46,077 nt of DNA from Acidobacteriota bacterium (GCA_021813555.1 JAKAKG010000059.1:1-46077), one strand, 5' to 3'; positions 23,350-31,693 are shown, counted from the first letter of the stretch. Notes: a model not told the origin generated them from the letters alone. Numbers and translations: made by a program.

Positions 23350-25010
23350 GCGCCTCCCGCGGACGGCTGGGCGTGCTCGTGCGGCTCCATTTTCTGCTCA
23401 CCTGGCGGCCGCAGAAACGGGGCGGCGCCTCGGACTGGGCGGGCGGGCTCCTTCTGGTGCTCCTCGCGAGTCTCGTAGGCCTGATGGCCTTCGGCGTGTC
23501 ATTCGGCATGACCATGGCGGCTTCGGACAAGCCGGCGGTCCAGGAGTTGGTGCTGTGGGCGGGTGCGGGAGTGCTTCTCCTGTTCTATGTCCTGATGGGC
23601 TCCATGGCGGAGACGGTGGCGGGAGGCATCGACGTGAGTCTCCTCTTCCACTACCCGGTCACCCAGCGGGACATGGTGCTCTCCGAACTGATCGCGCGGA
23701 TAGCCGGCCCGGCGAGCTTTCCGGGCCTGGGCTTTTTCGCCGGGTGCGCCGCGGGCGGCTTGTGGGCGGGCCGGCCGGCCCTGGCCCTGGCGGCACTGCT
23801 GGCGCTGCTGATCTGGCTCGTGCAGGCCAACCTCCTCATGATGGCCTTGGACTATGCTCTCTTTCACATCCGGCGGTCGCGGAGGTTCGGGGAAGCGCTG
23901 GCGCTGGCGGGGAGCGCGCTCTTCGTCGGCCTCATCCTCCTCCAGAACATCATGGCTCAACACGCCGCGGGCGCCTCGTCCCAGGGCGTCGCTCTCTCCG
24001 TGCCCGGCTGGCTCTCGGCCGCCGGCCGGGTGCTGGTGCCGCTGGCGCCCCTCCTGCCCGGCGCTTCGGCGGCTTCCTGGATCGTGGGAGGCTGGGCGGT
24101 CATCCCGAGGGCGGGTGTGGCGGGGGCGCTGATCGCGGGGCTCTTCGCGGCGGACCGGCTCCTGCTGATGAGGCTGGCCCAGAGCGGCGCAGTGGAGTCA
24201 GGCCGGCGGCCGGCGGGGCGGGCGGTGGATCGGCACGTGGCGAGGGGGCGGAGGAGGGTAGACCGATTCCTTCCATGGCCATTCTTCGTCAAGGACCTGC
24301 GCTACTTGGCCAGAGACCCCCTGCTGCGGACGTCCCTGCTCAGCATCGTGGCCTTACCGTTCTTCGTCGTGTTCATAATCAACGAGCCGTCGGGCCTCTT
24401 CGCAGGCGCCTGGTTCCAACACTTCGGTTTTCTTCTGTTTCTGCTCTTGGCCCTTTCGCGGTTCGCTACCAACAACCTGGCCATCGAGCGCTCCGGCCTT
24501 GGCCTGGTGCTGGGTTCTCCCGTGCCTCGGTGGGCGGTCTTGGCGGGCAAGAACATGGCCCTCATGGCGCTGTTCCTGTGCCTGCTCGTGGTTCCGATGG
24601 GGTTCTTTGTGTGGAAGGGCATGCCGCCCGCCGAAGCGGGGGCCACCGTCCTTACGGCTCTCGCCACCTGTGCCGTGTACCTCGGGCTCGCCAATCTCTT
24701 GGCCGTACTGATGCCCGTGCCCGTCGCACCGCGAGGACGCCGCCTCATGCCGCAGGTTTCGGGCGGCGTGATGTTTCTGCTCGGGCTGCTGAATGTCGCC
24801 GTGGTGGCGGCCACCGAGATCGCGCTCCTTCCGCTCCTGCTCGGGCGGCTGGCCTTCTCGGACGCTCCTGGCCCCGTAGCGGGGCTCCTTCTGGCGCTGG
24901 CCGGGGTTCTCTACGGCCTCGTCCTCTATCTCCTGCTCCTGGCTTGGGCGTCGCGCCTCATGGAGCGCCGCGAGAGCGCCATCTACGAAGCCCTCGTTCG
25001 CGGGAGTTGA
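23334..25010 (+). CDS. ABC-2-type exporter permease
   Basis: 558 residues with about 12 hydrophobic segments in two blocks (roughly residues 35-290 and 330-545) separated by an arginine-rich cytoplasmic linker with R-R-P-A-G-R and R-G-R-R-R. The size and layout fit a fused or long ABC-2/EcsB-like permease; no beta-lactamase, antibiotic or peptide motif points to a substrate. Translation is coupled to the ATPase through a 16-bp overlap. GGAGG lies 5 bp before the ATG. No further gene follows in the operon; the next transcript starts from its own promoter at 25051. Confidence 0.8.
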   Translation: MAHGVSASRGRLGVLVRLHFLLTWRPQKRGGASDWAGGLLLVLLASLVGLMAFGVSFGMTMAASDKPAVQELVLWAGAGVLLLFYVLMGSMAETVAGGIDVSLLFHYPVTQRDMVLSELIARIAGPASFPGLGFFAGCAAGGLWAGRPALALAALLALLIWLVQANLLMMALDYALFHIRRSRRFGEALALAGSALFVGLILLQNIMAQHAAGASSQGVALSVPGWLSAAGRVLVPLAPLLPGASAASWIVGGWAVIPRAGVAGALIAGLFAADRLLLMRLAQSGAVESGRRPAGRAVDRHVARGRRRVDRFLPWPFFVKDLRYLARDPLLRTSLLSIVALPFFVVFIINEPSGLFAGAWFQHFGFLLFLLLALSRFATNNLAIERSGLGLVLGSPVPRWAVLAGKNMALMALFLCLLVVPMGFFVWKGMPPAEAGATVLTALATCAVYLGLANLLAVLMPVPVAPRGRRLMPQVSGGVMFLLGLLNVAVVAATEIALLPLLLGRLAFSDAPGPVAGLLLALAGVLYGLVLYLLLLAWASRLMERRESAIYEALVRGS

Positions 25011-25050
25011 GCGGACCCGCCTCGGCAGCCGGCGGCGTCCGGACCCGGGC

Positions 25051-25079
25051 TTGACAATGGCTGTCTGAGCCCCTACATT
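25051..25079 (+). promoter_or_regulatory. sigma-70-type promoter
   Basis: TTGACA (25051-25056) exactly matches the -35 consensus; a 17-bp spacer leads to TACATT (25074-25079). Predicted start near 25086. Confidence 0.65.
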
Positions 25080-25085
25080 TCCCGC

Positions 25086-25471
25086 ATATTCGTGGTCCGT
25101 TCATGTAGGCGCGCCTCCGTTGGGTTTGGGGTGAGGCGTGAGGGTGTAAGAAGCCAAAGGCGTTAGCGCAGGCCAGGCGCGAGGGGGTTCGTTTTCTCCT
25201 CCGCCGGAGCCGTTCCCACGGCGCGATGGCAAGGGGAGGGCCGCGGTTGAAGTGACCTCAGGTTAAAGCCGCGAGGGCGTCGGCACCAGGCGGGGGAGTG
25301 CTGGATGCCGGTTGGGTGGCACCGAGCCGCGGGTGCGGCCAAGCGCGGGGCGGCAAGACACGCGGCAAACATGCCCGGAGGCTTTGATCCGGGGGCTTAG
25401 ATGGTCACCTCGCCCCCGAGGAGCCAGAGGTGAAACCGGCCGGCGCGCTTATCGGCGTGACCGGTTTTTTT
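25086..25471 (+). ncRNA. candidate structured RNA or riboswitch-like leader
   Basis: Bounded by the promoter and the T7 terminator. Near its 3' end CGGGGGC (25390-25396) pairs with GCCCCCG (25412-25418), and TCACCTC (25405-25411) pairs with GAGGTGA (25427-25433). The order is that of an H-type pseudoknot with two 7-bp stems, directly stacked and with 8-nt loops. The second stem ends at the base where the terminator stem begins, so ligand-dependent control of termination is conceivable. It does not carry the conserved sequences I know for RNase P RNA, tmRNA, SRP RNA, or the cobalamin or c-di-GMP-I riboswitches. Confidence 0.4.
25433..25471 (+). terminator. intrinsic terminator inside the leader
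   Basis: AAACCGG (25433-25439) and CCGGTTT (25461-25467) form a stem with a 21-nt loop that can pair further (CGC/GCG), followed by a run of seven T from 25465 to 25471. It lies about 140 bp before the start of the secreted protein gene. Confidence 0.75.
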
Positions 25472-25476
25472 GTCTC

Positions 25477-25514
25477 TAAAGGAGGTGGTGGATTTGAAGG
25501 AGGCTGACGGGTAG
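25477..25514 (+). promoter_or_regulatory. perfect Shine-Dalgarno with a possible six-codon leader ORF
   Basis: TAAAGGAGGTG (25477-25487) is an 11-nt match to the complement of the usual 16S rRNA 3' end. TTG 25494 lies 8 bp after GGAGG and opens a six-codon ORF ending at TAG 25512-25514. It may be a leader peptide between terminator and gene; chance cannot be excluded. Confidence 0.3.
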
Positions 25515-25612
25515 CGCTGTCTTCGCCGGGAGAGTTCGTGACGTGGCCGCGCAATTTGGCCGGAGGGTGTCATTCCGCGTAAGACGCCGGCCGAAAACGG
25601 GAGGTTGATACC

Positions 25613-26662
25613 ATGGTACATACTCACTGGAGTACCAGCACGCGTTTCGGTTCTTTCCTTTTGTTGATGGCGGCCGCTCTGCTTGTGAGCATGCCGGTTC
25701 TGGCCCAGGGCGGCGGTGGCGGTGAGATTGAAACGGCTGGCAACAACCTCTCATGTCCGGTGATCTTGGCTGGTGGGGCGTCTCTATCCTTTCGTGAGCC
25801 GCCGGCCGGCACGGATTACAGCCTCCTGGGAGCCTACTGGTATGGATGGATAGACCCCACAACCGGTCTACAGATGGCCTGCGACCCTGCCGTATTGGGT
25901 TGCCCACCCGAAGGAGTAGAGATCTCGCGCATCTATCTGCAGAAGGATCCCCTGAGCGTCTGGCAGGCCGGACATGTGGAATCGAATGTGCCGGTGCCGG
26001 CGGCCTACTTTGATTGGAGCGACGACATCGAGTCTACCCTTTGGAGCAGCAGTTCCGTCGTCCGAGTGGAGACCGTGCCCTTCGCGTACGCGCCGGGCAT
26101 GCTGGGGTTCCAGATGTGGTGGGCAAGTGGTAAAGGCGTCGATGAAGTGTGGGGGGCGCGAGCCTCTGGCACCGATCCGCCTGTACCGACTGAGTACCCT
26201 TCCTCCCCCAACTATGCCACGGTCTACTCCACCAACGCGTGGCTAACCCTGCAGAAATTGGAGGCCGGTGGGGGCAGCCTGGCCGTGCCTCCAGACAGCA
26301 GCGGCTACGTCTGGAACGCCAGTGCCCATCAGTGGGACAATACTGCCGCCCACACGGTCCGCGTCGAACCCTGCAGCGCCGAGATCAATGTCGGAGGCAA
26401 GGTAATCTACGGTTTCAACTGGATGCTCAAGCGCCAGATCATGGCAGCGGGTGAGGCCAAAGACGGCTGGTGGCGGCTGACGTTCTCGACCAGCGAGAAT
26501 ACGATCCTCGTTACGGAAGGCACCGTGCTGACGCCACCTCCCCCGGCGGTTCCTCCCGCTGAGCAGTCCTTCTTCGCCAAAGTTGATCCCGTCAACAACG
26601 TGACCTACATCGATATCTATATCACAGCCGCCAAGGGCGGCGGTGGAGGCAAGAAGGGTTAG
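25613..26662 (+). CDS. secreted protein of unknown function
   Basis: 349 residues with a signal peptide (hydrophobic F-L-L-L-M-A-A-A-L-L-V core, cleavage after V-L-A-Q near residue 33) and a glycine run straight after it. The mature part is rich in W, Y, S and P, with a C-x-P pair (C-D-P-A-V-L-G-C-P-P) and predicted beta strands. A glycine/lysine tail (G-G-G-G-K-K-G) ends the protein. I recognise no family. GGGAGG precedes ATG 25613. It is monocistronic: its own long leader upstream, two strong hairpins downstream. Base composition is a little lower in GC than its neighbours. The context suggests regulated production of an exported or surface protein. Confidence 0.75.
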   Translation: MVHTHWSTSTRFGSFLLLMAAALLVSMPVLAQGGGGGEIETAGNNLSCPVILAGGASLSFREPPAGTDYSLLGAYWYGWIDPTTGLQMACDPAVLGCPPEGVEISRIYLQKDPLSVWQAGHVESNVPVPAAYFDWSDDIESTLWSSSSVVRVETVPFAYAPGMLGFQMWWASGKGVDEVWGARASGTDPPVPTEYPSSPNYATVYSTNAWLTLQKLEAGGGSLAVPPDSSGYVWNASAHQWDNTAAHTVRVEPCSAEINVGGKVIYGFNWMLKRQIMAAGEAKDGWWRLTFSTSENTILVTEGTVLTPPPPAVPPAEQSFFAKVDPVNNVTYIDIYITAAKGGGGGKKG

Positions 26663-26679
26663 GCCCCGCTCCTTCTTGC
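26649..26679 (+). terminator. hairpin overlapping the stop codon of the secreted protein gene
   Basis: GCAAGAAGG (26649-26657) and CCTTCTTGC (26671-26679) form a 9-bp perfect stem whose loop includes the end of the TAG stop codon. The first of two consecutive hairpins. Confidence 0.5.
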
Positions 26680-26693
26680 GCCTATTCAACTCT

Positions 26694-26735
26694 GCGTCCG
26701 GTTCGGATGTTTCGCTCCGAACCGGACGCTCTCGT
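26694..26735 (+). terminator. strong terminator-like hairpin
   Basis: GCGTCCGGTTCGGA (26694-26707), loop TGTTTCGC, TCCGAACCGGACGC (26716-26729): a perfect 14-bp stem, then TCTCGTTT. Confidence 0.75.
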
Positions 26736-26782
26736 TTGGGGTGAAACGAGTTGCGCCGCGCTGCCGGCCCTCCTCCGCGCCT

Positions 26783-26870
26783 CCCCTCATCCCCTCATCC
26801 CCGCATCTCCTCATCTCGGCATTTCGGCATTTCGGCATTTCGGCATCTCGGCATTTCGGCATCTCCGCAT
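26783..26870. repeat. octad array, unit YYCSKCAT (11 units)
   Basis: Eleven 8-bp units without slip: CCCCTCAT twice, CCCCGCAT, CTCCTCAT, CTCGGCAT, TTCGGCAT three times, CTCGGCAT, TTCGGCAT, CTCCGCAT. Positions 3 and 6-8 never vary. The same family recurs at 45464-45495 and, inverted, at 45333-45412. Confidence 0.95.
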
Positions 26871-26911
26871 CCCACCACTTGAACCTGGGGTATGCTTCTT
26901 CGGGGTGGCCC

Positions 26912-27646
26912 ATGGTGATCACCGAGCCCGTCATCGAGGGGAAGCTCATCAAACGGTACGCCCGTTTCATGATGGACCTTCGTCTGGAGGACGGCTCGGT
27001 GGTGACGGCCCACTGTCCCAACTCGGGGAGCATGGAGGGCTGCCTGCTGGAAGGGGCGACGGTCCTGGCCACGCAAGCCTCCAATCCCGCGCGGCGGCTC
27101 AAATACACGGCGGAGTATGTGAGGCTGCCCACGGGCTGGGTAGGCATCAACACGCACCGGACGAACCTCCTGGTGGGGGAGGCGCTGAGGGCACGCGCTA
27201 TCCCCGAGCTGACGGCCTACGACGGCGTCCGCGCGGAGGTTCCTTACGGCGCTCACAGCCGGGTGGACTTCCTCCTCTCGGGCGCGGGGCTGCCCCTCTG
27301 CTTCGTGGAGGTGAAGAACACCACGTGGCCCTCGTCAGACGGAGGCATCGGCTTTCCCGACTCGGTGACGGAGCGGGGGCTGAAGCACCTGAGGGAGCTG
27401 CGCCGGGTGGTGAGGGAGGGGCACAGGGCGGTCATGTTCTATCTCGTGAACCGCGAGGACGGGACTTTCTTCCGACCCGCCTACGAAAAAGATCCGGTCT
27501 ACGGAAAGGCCCTTGAACGGGCCGTGAAGGCAGGGGTGGAGATCATCGTGCGGCGGGCCACCTTCGCGCCGCCGGTTTTCGGCGTGGGCGGCTCCCTGCC
27601 CGCCCTGCGGCTCAGAGGGAAAACTTTGGTACCCCTCAGATCGTAA
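26912..27646 (+). CDS. sfsA: SfsA-family DNA/RNA nuclease-like protein
   Basis: 244 residues. Family features: K-R-Y-x-R-F near residue 12, A-H-C-P-N-S-G-S-M, a G-I-N-T-H-R-T-N-x-L segment, then the nuclease-like core S-R-V-D-F-L-L and F-V-E-V-K-N-T-T, followed by F-P-D-S-V-T-E-R-G-x-K-H-L. SfsA was named sugar fermentation stimulation protein and has an OB fold fused to an endonuclease-like domain; its cellular role is not firmly known. ATG 26912 gives the standard N-terminus. The frame is open further upstream through the octad array, which is clearly not coding. Followed 21 bp later by the peptidase gene. Confidence 0.93.
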   Translation: MVITEPVIEGKLIKRYARFMMDLRLEDGSVVTAHCPNSGSMEGCLLEGATVLATQASNPARRLKYTAEYVRLPTGWVGINTHRTNLLVGEALRARAIPELTAYDGVRAEVPYGAHSRVDFLLSGAGLPLCFVEVKNTTWPSSDGGIGFPDSVTERGLKHLRELRRVVREGHRAVMFYLVNREDGTFFRPAYEKDPVYGKALERAVKAGVEIIVRRATFAPPVFGVGGSLPALRLRGKTLVPLRS

Positions 27647-27667
27647 ACTACAGCTTCGGGAGGCCGA

Positions 27668-29662
27668 ATGCGCACACGTTCTCTAGCCGCCGTCCTGGGC
27701 GCGGTCCTGGCCACGGCTGCGGCGGCTCAGTCTCCGCCCGTCCTGTTCCAAACCCCCATGTCTCCCCGGAACGCCAATTACGCCATCGACGCCAGCCTCG
27801 ATCCGGTGAAGCATGCCTTGAAAGGGGATGAGCGCATCCGCTGGCGCAACATCCAGCAGGCGCCAGCCACGGACGCGTGGTTCCACCTCTACCTCAACGC
27901 GTTCGTCAACAGCCAGTCCGTCTTCATGAAGGAGTCGGGAGGCCAGCACCGGCAGTTTCAGTTCGACGACAAGAGCTGGGGCTACTGCCGCGTCACGGCC
28001 ATCGCGCAGATCGTAGAGGGCAAGGCGGTCCCGCTCAAACAGACGTTTCCCCGGGAGGATAGCACGGTCATGCGCGTGGAGCTGGCCGCGCCGGTTCCGC
28101 CGGGCGGTGAGGCCCAGTTCGTGATCGCGTTCGAGGACCAGCTCCCCAAAGTCTTCGCCCGCGCGGGGTACCTGGGCTCCTTCCACATGATGGGCCAATG
28201 GTTTCCCAAGCTGGGCGTCTTCCAGGGCGATCGGGGCTGGAACTGCCACGAGTATCACCTGAACAGCGAGTTCTTCTCCGATTTCGGCGTGTACGACGTG
28301 GCGGTGACGGTGCCCAAGGCCTACGTGGTGGGGGCCACGGGCGTCCTGTGGAAGGAGGCGGACAAGGGGGACACCAAGACCCTGTCGTTCCACGCGGAGG
28401 ACGTGCACGATTTCGCCTGGACCGCCTCCCCCAACTTCGTGGTGGCCGAAGAGACCTGGAACAAGGTGAAGATCCGGGTCCTCATGCAGCCCATCAACAG
28501 GGGCGATATCCCGCGCTACATGGCCTCCGTGAAGCGGGCGCTGGACGACTTCGGCCGGTGGCTGTGGCCCTATCCCTACTCCCAGATCACCGTCGTGGAT
28601 CCGCCCCTGGGCGGCGAGGGCGCCGGCGGGATGGAGTATCCGACCCTGATCACCGCCGACGCGAACCCCTTCATCCCGCGCTCCGTCCTCTTCCCCGAGA
28701 TGGTCACGGTCCACGAGTTCGGCCACCAATACTGGTACGGCATGTCGGCCAACAACGAGTTCGAGGAGGCCTGGCTGGACGAGGGCATCAACTCCTACTA
28801 CGAAACCCGGGTGATGGATGAATGGTTCAGCCCCAACCGCTCCATCGTGGACGGCTTCGCGGGCTGGCGGATGGGCGACGTGGCCATGCAGCGCCTCTCC
28901 TATATCGGGGTCCCCGGCCTGGACCCCATCGTTCTCCCTTCGTGGAAGTATGTCTCCAACGGCGCTTACAACGCCATGAGCTACGCCAAGCCGGTCCTCG
29001 TCCTCAAGACCCTGGAGGGAGTTCTGGGCAGGCCCAAGATGGACGAGGTGATGAAGGCCTTTTTCATGAAGGCCAAGTTTACCCATCCCACCACCGAGGA
29101 CTTTCTCCGCATCACCAGCGAGGCGGCGGGAAGGGACCTGAGCCCCTTGCTCCGGCCCATGCTCTACGGCACGGGCACGGTGGATTTCAAGGTGGCCAGG
29201 GTCACCAGTCTTCCCGAAGAGACGCTGAAGGGATACGACATGAGCGTCTCCCCGCCCCGCCTGGCGGAGAAAGCCCGCACGGCGGATCAAGCCCGGGAGA
29301 GCAAGGGGAAGGACAAGGCCAAGGAGGAGGACCGACGGCCGGCGAATCGACTCTTCGATTCCTCCGTCGTGATCCAGCGCGAGGGGGAACTGGTGGTTCC
29401 CGTGGAGGTCCTGGTGGCCTTCGAGGATGGAACGTCCAAGCGGGAGACGTGGGACGGCCAGGGGCGATACACGGCCTTCAGCTACCACGGCCCCAAGGTG
29501 GCGAAGGTCGTGGTGGATCCCGACGGGAAGGTTCCTCTGGACCTGCGCCGCCTTAATAACGGCTGGGTCAAGGAGGGCGGCGGCCTCCCGGCCCGCGCCC
29601 TCAAGGCGCGCCTGCGCACGGTCGTCCAGGGGCTGCTCGTGATGCTTTTCAATTGGATGTGA
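27668..29662 (+). CDS. secreted M1-family metallopeptidase
   Basis: 664 residues. Signal peptide with cleavage near A-A-A-A-Q (residue 21). The N-terminal beta domain (30-280) precedes the catalytic domain with G-A-G-G-M-E-Y-P-T (M1 GxMEN-type motif) near 320, H-E-F-G-H-Q-Y-W at about 355, and the third zinc ligand in E-A-W-L-D-E-G-I-N-S-Y. A C-terminal region holds a lysine-rich stretch (K-G-K-D-K-A-K-E-E-D) and ends with a hydrophobic segment (L-L-V-M-L-F-N-W-M), which may anchor it. It should act on peptides in the periplasm or at the cell surface. GGGAGG precedes the ATG. The next gene begins 7 bp after the stop, so they form an operon. Confidence 0.9.
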   Translation: MRTRSLAAVLGAVLATAAAAQSPPVLFQTPMSPRNANYAIDASLDPVKHALKGDERIRWRNIQQAPATDAWFHLYLNAFVNSQSVFMKESGGQHRQFQFDDKSWGYCRVTAIAQIVEGKAVPLKQTFPREDSTVMRVELAAPVPPGGEAQFVIAFEDQLPKVFARAGYLGSFHMMGQWFPKLGVFQGDRGWNCHEYHLNSEFFSDFGVYDVAVTVPKAYVVGATGVLWKEADKGDTKTLSFHAEDVHDFAWTASPNFVVAEETWNKVKIRVLMQPINRGDIPRYMASVKRALDDFGRWLWPYPYSQITVVDPPLGGEGAGGMEYPTLITADANPFIPRSVLFPEMVTVHEFGHQYWYGMSANNEFEEAWLDEGINSYYETRVMDEWFSPNRSIVDGFAGWRMGDVAMQRLSYIGVPGLDPIVLPSWKYVSNGAYNAMSYAKPVLVLKTLEGVLGRPKMDEVMKAFFMKAKFTHPTTEDFLRITSEAAGRDLSPLLRPMLYGTGTVDFKVARVTSLPEETLKGYDMSVSPPRLAEKARTADQARESKGKDKAKEEDRRPANRLFDSSVVIQREGELVVPVEVLVAFEDGTSKRETWDGQGRYTAFSYHGPKVAKVVVDPDGKVPLDLRRLNNGWVKEGGGLPARALKARLRTVVQGLLVMLFNWM

Positions 29663-29669
29663 GGGACCC

Positions 29670-30632
29670 ATGCGCTGGATGAGCTCGGTCAAGAACGGAT
29701 TCCTCTGCGGGCGCGGCGGCGCCCTGAGCGCGGCCCTCTTCTACCTGGAGGCCTTCCTCCTGAGCTCCATGGCCCTGGCACCTCTCGGGGCGGGCCTCCA
29801 CCGGGTACTGGACGGGTCGCCCGAGGCCCTGAGCCTGGCCTCCGGAGGCGGCGCGGACCTGCTCGGCGAGCTCGCCTTCAATCAGCCGGGGCTCTGGGCG
29901 GCGGGGTTCGGACTGCTGCCCTGGACGATCCTCCTCCACGTGGTTTTCGCGCTGGTTCTCACGGCGGGAACCTACGGTCTCGCGGCGTCGGATGAACCAC
30001 GCCACCCGTGGGGGGACTTCTGGAAAGGGGCCCTCCGGCTCACGTTGCCCTTCGCCGGCGTTTTGGCCCTCAACGTCGCAGGGTGGGGAGCCGTGACCGT
30101 GGTCCCCGCGATGGCGCTCATGGGCGTTGCCAAAGCCGTGGAGGGGAGCACGTCGTCCGCGGCGGTCTGGGGCTTGGTGGCGGGATGGGGGTCGGCGCTC
30201 CTCATCATGGCGGCCCTTTTCAAGGGGAGCCTCGGCTTCGGGCAGGCCCGGTACACCTTGTCCGGGAAGGAGGAAGGGTTCGGCCGCAGCCTTCTCAACG
30301 GAACGGCCTTCTCCCTGCGGCGCGTGGTGCCCGCGGCGGGGATCACCCTCCTGTTCGGAGCGGGGAGGTTTCTCGCCTTCTGGGGCCTCTACTGGGTCCT
30401 GGCTCCTGGGTTCGCCACGGGCGGCAGGGCCCTTGCGTCCATGGTCCTGCAGCAGGGAGCCTTTCTCGCGGCGGCGTACCTTCGCGCGGCCGAAATTCGT
30501 GCTCAGGTGTCTTACATGAGGTCCTGGGACGAACTCGCCCGGCGGCCGGCGGTTGGAGCACCTGCTGACTCGCAGGCCCCCGGCGCGCTTCAGCCCGCCC
30601 CGGCGTTGGACAGCTCCGACACCCTTTTGTAG
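29670..30632 (+). CDS. multi-pass membrane protein of unknown function
   Basis: 320 residues with about six hydrophobic segments (near 20-40, 80-105, 125-150, 165-185, 225-255, 260-280), rich in glycine and alanine, and a proline/alanine-rich tail. It resembles the loose group of uncharacterised membrane proteins related to DUF4013-like and ABC-2-like folds, but I do not recognise a family. GAGGG precedes ATG 29670. It is in an operon with the M1-type peptidase. The 3' end overlaps the convergent DUF4388 gene by 43 bp, an unusually deep tail-to-tail overlap. Confidence 0.7.
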   Translation: MRWMSSVKNGFLCGRGGALSAALFYLEAFLLSSMALAPLGAGLHRVLDGSPEALSLASGGGADLLGELAFNQPGLWAAGFGLLPWTILLHVVFALVLTAGTYGLAASDEPRHPWGDFWKGALRLTLPFAGVLALNVAGWGAVTVVPAMALMGVAKAVEGSTSSAAVWGLVAGWGSALLIMAALFKGSLGFGQARYTLSGKEEGFGRSLLNGTAFSLRRVVPAAGITLLFGAGRFLAFWGLYWVLAPGFATGGRALASMVLQQGAFLAAAYLRAAEIRAQVSYMRSWDELARRPAVGAPADSQAPGALQPAPALDSSDTLL

Positions 30633-31693
30633 AGGGCGCTCTTCTCCTCGGGGCCCAAGTGCTTGCTCGCCTCGAAGAGGAGGAAGCTCAGGAGGTGGTT
30701 GAGGCCTTCGCCGAGGGCCTTGAGGCGCTCCTCTACGTGGAACTCCGCCACGTTGGCCGTGAGGACGTGAGCGTCCAGGCGGCCCTCGCCGTCGAAGTGG
30801 ACTCCCTCCAGGATCGGAGATTCGGCTGACGTGAAGGCGCTCTCCAGCAGATCGGCCACGGCCATGGGTGAGATGTGAACGGCCAGGTAAGCGCCGATCT
30901 GGGTGAAGACCCTGTTGTACGCATCCACCAGGGTTTCCAGGGCCAGGGAGTCTTCCACCTCCTCGCCGCCCGCCCCCGATTGCGTCTCGGGCATGCGTAT
31001 GTAGCGGGCCAGCACGAAGGCCATGAGGAGCCGCAGGGTCTCGAACTCCTCCAGATTGGACAGGTAGATGATGTCCCGCACGGTCCGCTCCCCGTCCACC
31101 AAGGCGAGGATGTCCTCTTCGGCGCCGAGGAACTTGACGGTCTTGTCCCGCCGCTCAGGAGGTGAGAGGGCGGGCACCAGCCGGTCGTTGGGGATGATCT
31201 CCTTGATGCGGGGCCACTCGTCGAGGCGGCGGATCCCTTCCATCACGATATTGGTCGTGGAGGTGGACAGCTTGATTTTCTCCTCGTAAGGCTCGGGCGT
31301 CTCCTCGAAGAAGAATCGCCCCTCGTGCACCGAGAAGACCGAGTAGATGATTTCAAGCACCTGGTTCTTCACGGCCCACCAGAGGGCCTTGGGCGTCAGG
31401 ATGCCCATCTGGACGAGGATCCGGCCCTGGCGCTTGCCCGGTTCCACCATGAGCCCCGATTTCATGTTCTGCTCGGGGGTGATCCTGCCGTGCCGCACAA
31501 GGAAAGCGCCCAGGGACTCCTCGGGGTCGGAGGAGGAGGCGAAGATGATGTCCCCGTGCTCCCAAAAGACCTTCTGGCTGCGCTCGCCCTGATGCAGGGT
31601 TAGAACGCCCGTCTTCTTGATCAGGTTGATGAACGTGAGCAGGTCCGGCATGCTGATGGCCCGGAGCGAACCTTCCAGGATCCGATCGGACAT
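30590..31693 (-). CDS. DUF4388-domain protein
   Basis: 367 residues. The N-terminus (L-E-G-S-L-R-A-I-S-M-P-D-L-L-T-F-I-N-L-I-K-K-T-G-x-L split by short gaps) is a clear DUF4388 (PATAN-like) domain, which in other bacteria occurs in gliding, polarity and two-component proteins. The middle contains winged-helix-like segments (I-L-A-L-V-D-G-E-R-T-V-R-D-I), and the C-terminal third is helical. No membrane segment. The start has GGGGAGAG about 6 bp upstream. Transcribed divergently from the LOG-like gene. A regulatory or scaffold role linked to surface machines is an inference from family context. Confidence 0.85.
   Translation of the reverse strand: MSDRILEGSLRAISMPDLLTFINLIKKTGVLTLHQGERSQKVFWEHGDIIFASSSDPEESLGAFLVRHGRITPEQNMKSGLMVEPGKRQGRILVQMGILTPKALWWAVKNQVLEIIYSVFSVHEGRFFFEETPEPYEEKIKLSTSTTNIVMEGIRRLDEWPRIKEIIPNDRLVPALSPPERRDKTVKFLGAEEDILALVDGERTVRDIIYLSNLEEFETLRLLMAFVLARYIRMPETQSGAGGEEVEDSLALETLVDAYNRVFTQIGAYLAVHISPMAVADLLESAFTSAESPILEGVHFDGEGRLDAHVLTANVAEFHVEERLKALGEGLNHLLSFLLFEASKHLGPEEKSALYKRVSELSNAGAG

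Larger units (their letters stand above)
25011..25612. other. 602-bp region with promoter, structured RNA and terminator
   Basis: The largest gene-free stretch of the window. From 5' to 3' it holds a strong promoter (25051-25079), about 300 nt of GC-rich sequence with several short stems, a possible H-type pseudoknot (25390-25433), an intrinsic terminator (25433-25471), a near-perfect Shine-Dalgarno with a six-codon ORF (25477-25514), and the ribosome-binding site GGGAGG of the 25613 gene. It could be a ~390-nt stand-alone RNA or a leader that controls the secreted protein gene. Confidence 0.6.

Noticed and set aside
25086-25471. RNase P RNA, tmRNA, SRP RNA, or cobalamin or c-di-GMP-I riboswitch
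   Set aside because: The promoter-to-terminator size fits some of these, but their invariant sequences were not found; a C-G-G-C/C-T-T-A-T-C-G-G resemblance to the RNase P 3' end is too short.
26741-26911. N-terminal extension of sfsA
   Set aside because: The extra residues come from the octad array; the family N-terminus begins at ATG 26912.
27683-29692. 669-residue minus-strand ORF
   Set aside because: Antisense shadow of the M1-type peptidase in GC-rich DNA; no recognisable domain and no ribosome-binding site.
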